A program made the translations under genes and the position numbers. From Bradyrhizobium sp. ORS 285 (lineage in GTDB: Bacteria > Pseudomonadota > Alphaproteobacteria > Rhizobiales > Xanthobacteraceae): a DNA stretch of 64,000 bases. This document shows positions 34,011 through 42,737 of the stretch, one piece after another. How positions within the stretch are numbered: the stretch's first letter is position 1; every line of letters begins with the position of its first letter. The stretch spans positions 2,873,001 through 2,937,000 of the forward strand of contig NZ_LT859959.1 of NCBI RefSeq assembly GCF_900176205.1, read 5' to 3'. The notes below the pieces were generated by a model that saw only the letters and a list, made by a program, of their open reading frames with translations, searched no databases and was not told where the DNA came from.

Positions 34011-36116
34011 ATGTCCCTGGACGCCTTGTTCAATCCACGCAGCATTGCCATCGTCGGTGCCTCCGCCGACTCGACCAAGACGTCCGGTCTGCCGATCCGG
34101 TTCTTACGTCAGCAGGCGTTCGGCGGCCAGATCTACCCGGTCAACCCGCGCGTGGCCGAGATAGATGGACTTCGCTGCTACAACAGCATCGAAGCACTGC
34201 CGTCGTCACCAGACGTCGCGATGGTTCTGCTCGGGTCGGCTCACGCGGTGGAGGCGGTGCGTGAGCTGGCGGCGCGGGGCACGAGATACGCGATCGTCCT
34301 GGCCGGCGGATTCGGCGAGAGCGGAGAAGACGGACGGGAGCGCCAGCAGCAGCTGCTTGCTGCGGCAGGCGGAATGCGTCTCCTCGGACCGAATACGATC
34401 GGCCTCGTGAACGTCTCGAACGCCGTGCCGCTGTCGGCAAGCGGCGCGCTGTCGGCCGGCACACTGCTGAAGGGCTCCGTCAGCGTGGTCTCCCAGAGCG
34501 GCGGAATTCTGGGCGCATTGCTCTCGCGGTTGACCGCAAATGGCGTCGGGCTCTCCAAGCTGATTGCGACCGGCAACGAGGCCGATCTCGAGCTTTCCGA
34601 CTTCGTCGAGCATCTCGCCGATGACCCCGACACAAGCGTGATCGCTCTCTACATCGAGGCGATCCGGCATCCCGCGAAGTTCCGCCGCGCGGCGCGCCGG
34701 GCGCGAGAGGCGGGCAAGACGATCGTTGCCTTGAAGATCGGCCGGTCGGCAGCCGGCGCACGCGCCGCAGCCTCGCACACCGGAGCGATGGCCGGCACGG
34801 ACCGAACCTATGATGCGTTCTTCCGTGACATCGGCATCATCCGAGCGCAGACCTTCGGCGACCTTGTCGACATCCCCGCTGCATTGGCGACGCAGCCGGC
34901 ATTGATGGGACGCCGTGTCGCAATCCTGACGTCGACCGGCGGGGCAGGGACCCTCATCGTCGACAGTTTAGGCCTGAACGGCTTCGAAGCGCCCGATCCG
35001 GACACGAGTACCGCAGCGCAACTCGCCGCCCTCATGCCCGATGGTCCATCGTCCCTGGGGACCAATCCGATCGACGTCACCCTCGCGGGCCTGCAGCCGG
35101 CGATCCTGAAGGGCTGCATCGAAACGCTGCTCGGCAGCCCCGCCTACGACGCGCTGGTGGTGATCGTCGGGGCGACGAGCGTGCGCAACCCCGACCTGAT
35201 CAGCAATGCCATCCGCGAGGCGAGGTCCGACGGTTCGAAGCCATTGCTGGCCTATGTGAGCCCGCATGCGCCTGAAGCCGTGTCACGGTTGACGACACAG
35301 GGCGTTCCGACCTTCAGCACGCCGGAGGCGGTGACCGTTGCTCTCAATGCCCTGTGGGCTGTTGGGCGCCCGCTCCATCAGCTCGAAGGACCTCGACCGC
35401 GCCCGGCCGTCGACATTCCCCATGACTGGGTTGGCTCGCTGGACGAGCACAAGGCCAAGGCGCTGTTCGCGAGGTTCGGCATCCCCGTCGTCCGGGAGAA
35501 GATCGTTGCCAACGGGGCCGAAGCTCATGAAGCGGCACGAGATTTCGGTGGCCACGTCGTCCTGAAGATTCTCTCGTCTGAGATCACCCACAAGAGCGAT
35601 ATTGGGGGCGTCGCCGTCGGCCTCGACGCCGCTACGGTCGGGGCTGCTCTCGATCGGATGCGGGACGTCGTCACGGCCAAAGCAGGGTGCGCTCCGGAAG
35701 CTTACATTGTTCAGGAAATGGTTCAAGGCGGCGAATTGGAACTGATCCTCGGTTGCCACCGCGATCCGCTCGGCCTGGTTCTGCTGCTCGGCATGGGCGG
35801 CGTCACGGCCGAGCTCATGAACGACACGGTCATCCGGCTGCTGTCTTCGGAGACGTCGTTGTCGCATGACCTTGCGCTGGAGATGATTAAAGACCTCCGG
35901 TGCTGGCCCTTGCTCAACGGCTATCGGGGGCGTGCGAAACTCGATGTCGAGGCATTGGTCGACGCGATCGTCAATTTCGCCGCGATGGCTGTCGCGCTCG
36001 ACGGGCGCATCGTCGAGGCCGAAATCAACCCGCTGTTTGTTCTTCCGGCAGGCGCGGGCGTCCGCGCTGCCGACGCGGTGGCCGTGCTGACGAGCGGTCC
36101 AGCTTCGGAGGGATGA
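34011..36116 (+). CDS. ADP-forming acyl-CoA synthetase (acetate--CoA ligase family)
   Basis: A 701-residue fusion of alpha and beta subunits. Order: CoA-binding domain (LFNPRSIAIVGASADS at 5-20), succinyl-CoA-ligase-like domain with the likely phospho-His in AAASHTGAMAGT (about 250), and a C-terminal ATP-grasp domain from about residue 480 (HVVLKILSSEITHKSDIGG). It forms an acyl-CoA from an acid, ATP and CoA, yielding ADP. Here it most likely activates the acid imported by TctABC; the acid is unknown. Last gene of the operon. Confidence 0.87.
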   Translation: MSLDALFNPRSIAIVGASADSTKTSGLPIRFLRQQAFGGQIYPVNPRVAEIDGLRCYNSIEALPSSPDVAMVLLGSAHAVEAVRELAARGTRYAIVLAGGFGESGEDGRERQQQLLAAAGGMRLLGPNTIGLVNVSNAVPLSASGALSAGTLLKGSVSVVSQSGGILGALLSRLTANGVGLSKLIATGNEADLELSDFVEHLADDPDTSVIALYIEAIRHPAKFRRAARRAREAGKTIVALKIGRSAAGARAAASHTGAMAGTDRTYDAFFRDIGIIRAQTFGDLVDIPAALATQPALMGRRVAILTSTGGAGTLIVDSLGLNGFEAPDPDTSTAAQLAALMPDGPSSLGTNPIDVTLAGLQPAILKGCIETLLGSPAYDALVVIVGATSVRNPDLISNAIREARSDGSKPLLAYVSPHAPEAVSRLTTQGVPTFSTPEAVTVALNALWAVGRPLHQLEGPRPRPAVDIPHDWVGSLDEHKAKALFARFGIPVVREKIVANGAEAHEAARDFGGHVVLKILSSEITHKSDIGGVAVGLDAATVGAALDRMRDVVTAKAGCAPEAYIVQEMVQGGELELILGCHRDPLGLVLLLGMGGVTAELMNDTVIRLLSSETSLSHDLALEMIKDLRCWPLLNGYRGRAKLDVEALVDAIVNFAAMAVALDGRIVEAEINPLFVLPAGAGVRAADAVAVLTSGPASEG

Positions 36117-36334
36117 TCTCTCGCACAGCAGCTCCTTGCGCTCGCGCCGGGAGTTGACTGCACACGGGAGCGCCGACCCTGGACGGCGCAGCACAATCGT
36201 TGCCTGTGTGACTCCGGCCTATGCTGCGAGCGCCGCCTCGCTCTCGTCATGGACCACAGTGGAACGATAATGGGGCGTGTTCGACAAGGTTTGCCGACAT
36301 CCTTCCATGACGATGTGGAGACGGTCGTGCATCT

Positions 36335-36549
36335 CTAGGCTGACCGCATTCTGCTCTTCGACATCCAGGCCGCCCTGATCGCCGGAGCCTTGACGGACCG
36401 GGCGAGGGGTTCGGCCATGCGCCGGGCTTGCCGACATCATCATCGCCGCGACCGCGCGCCGGCATCAACTCACTATCCTGTCCCGCAACCTGCGCCAGTT
36501 CGAGCGCATGGGGGTCGCCGTGCGCGATCCGTTGGCGGCGTCGCCCTGA
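36335..36549 (+). pseudogene. VapC-type PIN-domain toxin remnant
   Basis: The C-terminal part of a PIN-domain toxin is readable in two frames: ILLFDIQAALIAGALTDRAR from about 36348, then after a shift near 36400-36425 GLADIIIAATARRHQLTILS and NLRQFERMGV up to the TGA at 36547-36549. The N-terminal metal-binding part and any antitoxin are gone. Clearly non-functional. Confidence 0.7.
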
Positions 36550-36698
36550 ACGCGGCGAGTGGTTTCAGACACAGGTAGCGCTGGTCTCACGCAAGACCAC
36601 GGCTGCACCCTTCGTGCTAGACGGCCCATTGTTTGGTTGTGGGCCAGTGGCCCAGGCGACTTTTAAGCCCTCCCCCTGAGGAGCCCCGCTGAAGGCGG

Positions 36699-36747
36699 GC
36701 GTCTCGAAGGGCGATGCCACAACTGGGGGCCTCATAGTTCGAGACGC
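36699..36747 (+). repeat. Palindromic intergenic hairpin
   Basis: GCGTCTCGAA (36699-36708) and TTCGAGACGC (36738-36747) form a perfect 10-bp stem with a 29-nt loop, in non-coding DNA just upstream of the structured repeat. From memory, similar GTCTCGAA/TTCGAGAC palindromes are common between Bradyrhizobium genes. No gene is seen between 36550 and 37610 on either strand. Confidence 0.55.
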
Positions 36748-36869
36748 ACCTCCTTGGCAGTCGCGGGGCAGGATGCGGAGAACGGCGCTCCTTACCATCC
36801 GGGGCCAGCCCCGGAATCCGCGCGGCAGATGGCCGTGAGTAGCATGTTCATAGAGAGGAGTAACGCGGC

Positions 36870-37469
36870 CAAGCCGCGAGCTGTATCGACGTGTTGTGTG
36901 TCGCCGACTGATTGACCGATCATCTGCCGGGCAGGCACGTTGCATGTCCCGTATGCCGCGACTACCCGTCGTGCCAGTTTGTCGCGCACTTCTCCCTTGC
37001 CATGTCGGGCAAATCACCTCCACATTTCAGCGCATCCCGGCTCGCTGAAGAGGGACGTTTCGCGATCGTTATGACGCGTCGAGCCGGAGATGCGGCGGGC
37101 GTGTTGCTCCGCAGCCGGGTGTCACAGCCCGGCCGACGAACGGAGTGAGGCGACGGCGAAATGGTGTGGTCCAGGTCTCCCGACGCTGAGACCAAGCCGG
37201 TAGTCATGATGATCCGCTGGTGACGGGGGCAAGACAGCCGGTCCCCGGGGAGAGCACCTACAAGTCGCAAACCGTCGCGCAGGGAAGGCCGGATATTGGG
37301 CTATACCTTGGTTCTGCCGCGTGCTTATTTGCTGCACGCGGACCGCGGGGGCAGCCGATACCCGGTCTTCCCTGCGCCTCTTCTTCGGAAGAGGAGAGGT
37401 TTCACGTGAGCGCACAACTCGGGCGCAGACCGTCGCGAGATGGCTCAGCCGTGTCCGCTGTTTGAAACG
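36870..37469 (+). repeat. Dispersed structured intergenic repeat, copy 2
   Basis: Direct copy of 7440-8042. The hairpin arms are preserved at 37277-37292 and 37362-37377 with the same 16-bp stem and inner CCGCGTGC/GCACGCGG stem; the inner loop differs only by one base (TTATTTGCT against TTGTTTGCT). Preservation of both stems, with other changes and small indels elsewhere, suggests the folded form matters. Confidence 0.75.
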
Positions 37470-37610
37470 TCGAACGCGCGCTTGTGCGATGTCTCGCGCC
37501 CAATCGATCAGAGCAGGTGATCTGCGGTCGCTCCGGCGGATTCGAGTCCGCTGTCGAGTCGCATCAACGCCCGTCACTGTCCAGGAGGCCGAGCGAGCGG
37601 ACAGTGACGC

Positions 37611-37829
37611 TCAATGCTTCGCGGCAGCCATCTGCTGACGCAGGCTGAGAGGGCGCATGTCGGTCCAGATGCTGTTGATGTAGTCGAGGCATTGTGGCTT
37701 CGCGGCCTTTTCGCCGACGATCGACCAGCCTTTGGGTGGATCGCGATCGGCGCGCCAGATGGAGTACTGCTCCTCGGAGTTGACGACGACGTAGTACAGG
37801 CGGTCGGAATGCGCGTCGTCATTGTCCAT
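37611..37829 (-). CDS. MbtH-like protein
   Basis: A 72-residue protein with all the marks of the MbtH family: YYVVVNSEEQYSIW, PPKGW, CLDYI and the ending WTDMRPLSLRQQ. MbtH proteins bind adenylation domains of nonribosomal peptide synthetases and are often needed for their folding or activity. AGGAGA is well placed before the ATG at 37829. It is divergent from the acylase and about 2.8 kb before the assembly-line genes, so it most likely serves the adenylation domains encoded from 42730 onward. Confidence 0.93.
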   Translation of the reverse strand: MDNDDAHSDRLYYVVVNSEEQYSIWRADRDPPKGWSIVGEKAAKPQCLDYINSIWTDMRPLSLRQQMAAAKH

Positions 37830-37862
37830 TTCTGGATCTCCTTGTTGGAAAGACGTCAGTCG

Positions 37863-37890
37863 ATCAACTCAACTTGAGGTTATTGTTGAT
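37863..37890 (+). promoter_or_regulatory. Inverted repeat in the MbtH/acylase divergent promoter region
   Basis: ATCAAC (37863-37868) and GTTGAT (37885-37890) are inverted copies 16 nt apart in an AT-rich gap between the divergent mbtH-like and acylase genes. It could bind a cluster regulator; no Fur- or iron-type box was recognised. Confidence 0.3.
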
Positions 37891-37980
37891 TTCGAACGTG
37901 CACAAGATCATTAGCATACCTCTGCGATGATTTTTCGTGGGCGAGCGGAGGTGACACCTCGCGCATGCAGGATGTGCCTG

Positions 37981-40335
37981 ATGTCGGTTCGTGAGATAGG
38001 CTTCCGCAAGACGGTGTTGCGCAGGGTCCTCGTTGGCGTCGCGCTCGCTCTCTTTATATGTGTGGCTGCCGCTGGAAGCGTTCTACTTTGGTTGCGTGGC
38101 GGCCTGCCGCAACCGTCACTGACGTTGGTGAGGCCCGAAACGAACGCGTCAATCCTCGTCACGCGCGATGAGGCGGGATTGCCGACGATCGAGGCGCCGA
38201 CCGCCGATGACGGCGCATTTGGCCTCGGCTACGTTCATGCGCAGGACCGTCTGTTCCAGATGGATCTGGCGCGACGGTACGGGGCAGGGCGGCTGTCCCA
38301 ATGGTTCGGTCGCCCCAGTCTTGGCAGCGATCGCTTCATGCGGACGCTCGGGCTGAGCGGGTTGGTCGAAAAGCAATATCGCCAGCTCTCGGCGCCGGTG
38401 CAGGGGATGCTGCGAAGCTACGCGGACGGGGTGAATGCTTATGCCATGTCAGGACCCCGGGCGCTGTCGCCGGAGTATTACGCGCTCAACGTCGGCTTCG
38501 AGCACTGGCGTCCGGAAGATTGCCTGCTCTGGGCCAAGCTGATCGATCTCGAGCTGACCGGAAACTTCAGGGACGAGCTGTTGCACGCGCAGCTGCTGCG
38601 CAAGCTGCCGCCTGCCGATCTCGATGTCCTGTTTCCGGCTTACCCGCGAACGGCACCTGTCGTGCTCGAGCGGATGCGGGCCGAGCTCGACGACATTCCT
38701 CTCGAGCAGATCTATGCCAGCCTGCCGGATCGCGTCGGTGCGTTCGAGGCGTCCAACAACTGGGTCCTGTCAGGAGAGCGAACCGCGTCCGGAAAGCCGC
38801 TGCTCGCCAACGATCCTCATTTAAAATTCGGGATCCCGAGCGCGTGGTATCTGGCGCGCGTGAAGACCCCCACGGAGACCCTAGCCGGCGCAAGCGCGCC
38901 CGGAACTCCGTTCATCCTGATCGGACACAACCGGCACATTGCATGGGGGATCACGGCGACCCGGAGCGACGTCGCAGACCTCTTTATCGAGAAGGTCGAT
39001 GCCGCCAACCGCGAGGCCTATTTGACGCCCGACGGGTCGGAGCCGTTCGAGCGACGCGAGGAGATCATTGCGATCAAAGGCGAGGCGCCTGTTGTGATGA
39101 CCGTTCGCAGCACTCGGCATGGTCCCGTGATCTCGGACCTGGCCGAGTTTGCCAAGCAGGTTCCCTCGGCCGACCACGTCCTGTCGCTGCAGGCGACCTG
39201 GCTCGGCAGCGAAGACACCTCGCCTGAAGCAGCCTGGGGCTTGAGCCGCGCGCAGAACTGGGACGAATTCCGTCAGGCGCTGCGCAAGTTGACCGCGCCG
39301 CAACAGAATTATGTCTATGCCGATACGTCCGGCAACATCGGCTTCATCGCGCCGGCGCGGATTCCGGTCCGCTCCAAGGGTGACGGCTGGCTGCCCGTGC
39401 CGGGCTGGGACGGCAAGCATGATTGGAGCGCGATCGTCCCCTTCGACGATCTGCCGGCAAGCTTCAACCCGTCGAACGGCGTGATCGTGACCGCCAACAA
39501 CAAGCTGCAGGAAGGCAACTATCCGTTTCTCGCCCGCGACTGGATTCCGCCGTTTCGCGCCGAGCGGATCAAGGAGCTGCTCGGGCGGGACCAGAAATTC
39601 TCCGCAGACGACATGGGTGATATCCAGCATGACACGGTGTCGCTGGCCGCGCGGCAACTCGTGCCGTTTCTCAGCGAGGTCAAATTATCGACCTCGCTGT
39701 CGCAAGATCTCTCCGGCCGGTTGCAGCGGTGGGACGCGCGGATGGCGGCGGATCGCATCGAGCCGCTGATCTTCTCGACCTGGCTCAAGGAGTTGAACAG
39801 GTCATTGCTGCAGCCTCGCCTCGGGCCGCTCTATCAGAGCTACGGAAGCTTCCATCCGGACGTCATTTATTTGATCCTGACCCAGCATCCGGACTGGTGT
39901 GACGATCCCGCGACGAGCGAAGCCGAGACGTGTGACACCAGGATTTCGAAAGCGTTCGACCTCGCTGTCTCGCAGCTCGTCGCGCGCCTCGGTCAGCCTT
40001 CGGAGCGCTGGCGCTGGGGCGATGCCCACCATGCCATTTTTTCCCACCCGCTGTGGTCGCGCGTGCCCGTCATCGCGGGTTTGTCCAACTTCGAGCCGGC
40101 AGCCGAAGGAAGCACCGACACCATCAGCAATGCCGCGATCTCGTTTCCCAATGATGTCGGAAGGTTTCCGAGCTACTTCGGCTCGACGCTGCGAATGGTC
40201 GTCGATCTCGCCGATCTCGATGCCAGCCGTTTCATGATCGTGCCCGGCCAATCCGGGAACCTGATGTCGAGGCACTACAGCGACCTGCTGCCGTCCTGGC
40301 AGAGTCGGCAGTGGCTGCAATTCAAAAAGCCGTGA
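37981..40335 (+). CDS. Penicillin acylase/PvdQ-type Ntn-hydrolase, membrane-anchored
   Basis: About 784 residues from ATG 37981 (802 from 37927). An N-terminal hydrophobic segment (VLVGVALALFICVAAAGSVL) exports or anchors it in the periplasm. The precursor has an alpha-chain region with GLGYVHAQDRLFQMDLARR, then the autocleavage site: Ser258 in EASNNWVLSGERT would become the N-terminal nucleophile of the beta chain, followed by NDPHLKFGIPS. Length and order match the penicillin/acyl-homoserine-lactone acylase family. In pyoverdine synthesis PvdQ removes the N-terminal fatty acyl group after export; the FAAL gene 264 bp downstream makes the same role likely here. Other acylase substrates remain possible. 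Confidence 0.87.
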   Translation: MSVREIGFRKTVLRRVLVGVALALFICVAAAGSVLLWLRGGLPQPSLTLVRPETNASILVTRDEAGLPTIEAPTADDGAFGLGYVHAQDRLFQMDLARRYGAGRLSQWFGRPSLGSDRFMRTLGLSGLVEKQYRQLSAPVQGMLRSYADGVNAYAMSGPRALSPEYYALNVGFEHWRPEDCLLWAKLIDLELTGNFRDELLHAQLLRKLPPADLDVLFPAYPRTAPVVLERMRAELDDIPLEQIYASLPDRVGAFEASNNWVLSGERTASGKPLLANDPHLKFGIPSAWYLARVKTPTETLAGASAPGTPFILIGHNRHIAWGITATRSDVADLFIEKVDAANREAYLTPDGSEPFERREEIIAIKGEAPVVMTVRSTRHGPVISDLAEFAKQVPSADHVLSLQATWLGSEDTSPEAAWGLSRAQNWDEFRQALRKLTAPQQNYVYADTSGNIGFIAPARIPVRSKGDGWLPVPGWDGKHDWSAIVPFDDLPASFNPSNGVIVTANNKLQEGNYPFLARDWIPPFRAERIKELLGRDQKFSADDMGDIQHDTVSLAARQLVPFLSEVKLSTSLSQDLSGRLQRWDARMAADRIEPLIFSTWLKELNRSLLQPRLGPLYQSYGSFHPDVIYLILTQHPDWCDDPATSEAETCDTRISKAFDLAVSQLVARLGQPSERWRWGDAHHAIFSHPLWSRVPVIAGLSNFEPAAEGSTDTISNAAISFPNDVGRFPSYFGSTLRMVVDLADLDASRFMIVPGQSGNLMSRHYSDLLPSWQSRQWLQFKKP

Positions 40336-40598
40336 CGCGAATGGCGAGGTCGCGAAGGAGCGTGTGCAATCATCTTTCTCAGTTGCATCAAGCAATTAAA
40401 GGTTGTGCTATTACTTCGGAGATGGAACCGGTGGCCCTTCTCCTCATGTCGAGATTTGCTGATCTGCAAAGCTATTAGTTCTTGAAAAAATCCGATTGAC
40501 TCCGTTGCAACCTTAGCGAAAATACCTCTCATAAGACGACCGTAAATTCTGCGGGATTTTGATTGTTCGTTATCCTGCGGGGGGAAGTAGGTGGTGTT

Positions 40599-42737
40599 AT
40601 GTTGCGTGGCGCCACGTCTCGAACGATCAATGATCTCGTGCGTGATCGTTCGATCAATCAGCCAGACGATATTGCCTATCGCTTTCTGTCCGATGACGGC
40701 GCCGCTTGCAAAGAGATCTCGTATCGCTCTCTTGACGAGAGTTCGCGCCGGATTGGTGCGTGGGTCGAGTCGCGAGGTCTTTTCGGCCGGCCGATTCCGC
40801 TGATCTTTGCGCCCGGGCTCGACTTCATCTGCGCATTTTATGGCTGCCTTCGCGGCGGAGCCATTGCCGTCCCCCTCAGCCTTCCAAGCTTCGCCGGCGG
40901 CGCTGGACGCGTGAGTGCAGCGCTCGCTGACATTAGTCCGTCGGTCATCCTGGTGGGAGCCTCGGAGGCGGAGCGTGTTCGTCGAGAGCTCGCGCGGGGC
41001 AGGGCGGGGCTCGCGTTCGACATCGTGTCGTTCCCCGAGGCGCTCGAGAGCCAGCACCACGGGCACGAGCCTGACATCGATCCGGATGTCCTCGCCTTTC
41101 TTCAGTACACGTCGGGTTCGACGGCCTCGCCGAAAGGCGTCGAGATCTCGCACCGCAACCTGCTGCACAATATCGGCCTGATGGCGGCGGCATCTCAGGT
41201 CGATGAACGAAGCGTGGGTGTGAGCTGGCTGCCGCACTTCCATGACATGGGTTTGATCGGCGGAATTCTGATGCCGCTGTATGCGGGATTTCCGGTCACC
41301 TTGATGTCACCGGCGTCGTTCCTGCGTCGCCCGATCCGATGGTTGGAGGCAATCTCCAGATTTGCAGCGACGATCAGCGGTGCGCCGAACTTTGGCTATG
41401 AGCATTGCCAGCGTGAGTTCGCCGGTGACGCGTTGCAAGCGATCGACCTGTCGTCGTGGCGAACGGCTTACACGGGCGCGGAGCCGATCCGCGCAGAGAC
41501 AATAGAACGCTTCTGTGCCGCCTTTGGTCGGGTCGGCTTCCGCAGAGAGGCGATGTTTCCTTGCTACGGGCTGGCTGAGGCGACGCTGATGGTCAGCGGG
41601 CAAGGCTGGAGCGATCGCAGCGTGCAGCGCTTCGATCGATCATCGCTGGAGATCGGTGGCGCGGCACAGCCTGCTCGCGACACGGAGGGAGTGGCCTTGA
41701 TCGGAGCGGGCGCGGTGCTCGATGGCCACCGCGTGCTGATCGTCGATCCTGCGTCGAGGATGATCTGTCCCGATGGCGTCGTGGGCGAAATTTGGCTGCG
41801 CAGCGAGAGTGTCGGCCGGGGATATTGGAATCGTCCCGACGAAAGCCAGGAGGTGTTTCGGGCGCGTCCGCTCGGCATGGACGAGGAATTCCTGCGCACG
41901 GGCGATCTCGGATTTGTGTGGCACGATCAGTTGTTCGTCACCGGCCGGCACAAGGATCTCCTGATCATTCGCGGCGCAAACTTCCATCCGCACGACATCG
42001 AGCATGTTCTCGAGTCGGCGATCCCTTGGCTTCGGGCCGGCTTTGGCGCGGTGTTCTCGGTCGAGGAGGAGCGCGAGGAAAGGCTGGTCGTTGCCTACGA
42101 GCTGGGCGATATGGGACGCAGGCCGTCGGATGCTGACTTCGATGCTGTCGTGAGCGTGCTGTCCCGGGAGTTCGGACTGCAGCCACACGCCATCGTGCTG
42201 GTCAGGCGCAACAGGATTCCGAGGACCACAAGCGGGAAGATCCGGCGCCAGCAATGCCGCGCAGAATTCCTCGCCGGGCAGCTCGCGGTGCTCGCGGAGT
42301 GGCAGTCTCCGATCAGCCGGGCACAGAGCGAGGCGGATAGCCTGGAGATTCGCCTGAGCGATGTCGGCGATGTAGAGCAGGCGGTTCGGCACATCTTCAA
42401 GGCGCATCTCGCCGAGTTGCTCGATGTGCCGGCGGATCACATCGATGAGGGCCGATCGATCTACGATCTCGGCGTCGATTCGCTGATGGCCGCGCGTCTC
42501 CAGAACAGGATCGAGGACAGCCTGGGCATCAGGCTCGAGCTGGCCAGAGTGCTGGATGCCGGAACCGTCGGCAGCATGGTGCAGCAGGTGGCGGCGCAGG
42601 TGAGCGGTCGCGCGCGGCCTCGATCCGCAGCCATCATCGACGAGATGTTCGAGCGGGTCGCCGGCCTTTCGGATGACGAAGTGTCCCGTCTGCTGGCCTT
42701 GGGCGAGCACCTAGAAGCTGGGGAACGTCGTGAATAA
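40599..42737 (+). CDS. Fatty acyl-AMP ligase fused to acyl carrier protein (loading unit)
   Basis: 712 residues from ATG 40599 (an alternative TTG start at 40563 adds 12). The adenylate-forming domain (about 1-570) has [31 protein letters not shown] and the C-terminal Lys in [18 protein letters not shown] and the overall form are typical of fatty acyl-AMP ligases, which load fatty acids onto carrier proteins rather than CoA. An ACP follows with Ser628 in [13 protein letters not shown] as the phosphopantetheine site, then a short tail ([18 protein letters not shown]) that resembles a docking helix. It should start the assembly line with a fatty acyl group. It overlaps the next gene by 8 nt. 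The AT-rich 263 bp upstream has TTGACT at 40496-40501, possibly part of the operon promoter. Confidence 0.88.
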   Translation: MLRGATSRTINDLVRDRSINQPDDIAYRFLSDDGAACKEISYRSLDESSRRIGAWVESRGLFGRPIPLIFAPGLDFICAFYGCLRGGAIAVPLSLPSFAGGAGRVSAALADISPSVILVGASEAERVRRELARGRAGLAFDIVSFPEALESQHHGHEPDIDPDVLAFLQYTSGSTASPKGVEISHRNLLHNIGLMAAASQVDERSVGVSWLPHFHDMGLIGGILMPLYAGFPVTLMSPASFLRRPIRWLEAISRFAATISGAPNFGYEHCQREFAGDALQAIDLSSWRTAYTGAEPIRAETIERFCAAFGRVGFRREAMFPCYGLAEATLMVSGQGWSDRSVQRFDRSSLEIGGAAQPARDTEGVALIGAGAVLDGHRVLIVDPASRMICPDGVVGEIWLRSESVGRGYWNRPDESQEVFRARPLGMDEEFLRTGDLGFVWHDQLFVTGRHKDLLIIRGANFHPHDIEHVLESAIPWLRAGFGAVFSVEEEREERLVVAYELGDMGRRPSDADFDAVVSVLSREFGLQPHAIVLVRRNRIPRTTSGKIRRQQCRAEFLAGQLAVLAEWQSPISRAQSEADSLEIRLSDVGDVEQAVRHIFKAHLAELLDVPADHIDEGRSIYDLGVDSLMAARLQNRIEDSLGIRLELARVLDAGTVGSMVQQVAAQVSGRARPRSAAIIDEMFERVAGLSDDEVSRLLALGEHLEAGERRE

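Noticed and set aside
37830..37980. Fur, Irr or RirA box upstream of the MbtH and acylase genes
   Set aside because: No sequence close to the known boxes could be found by eye; only an unrelated inverted repeat is present.
40563..40598. TTG start for the FAAL gene at 40563
   Set aside because: The ATG at 40599 is closer to the start of homology and follows a purine-rich stretch; the extra 12 residues look random.
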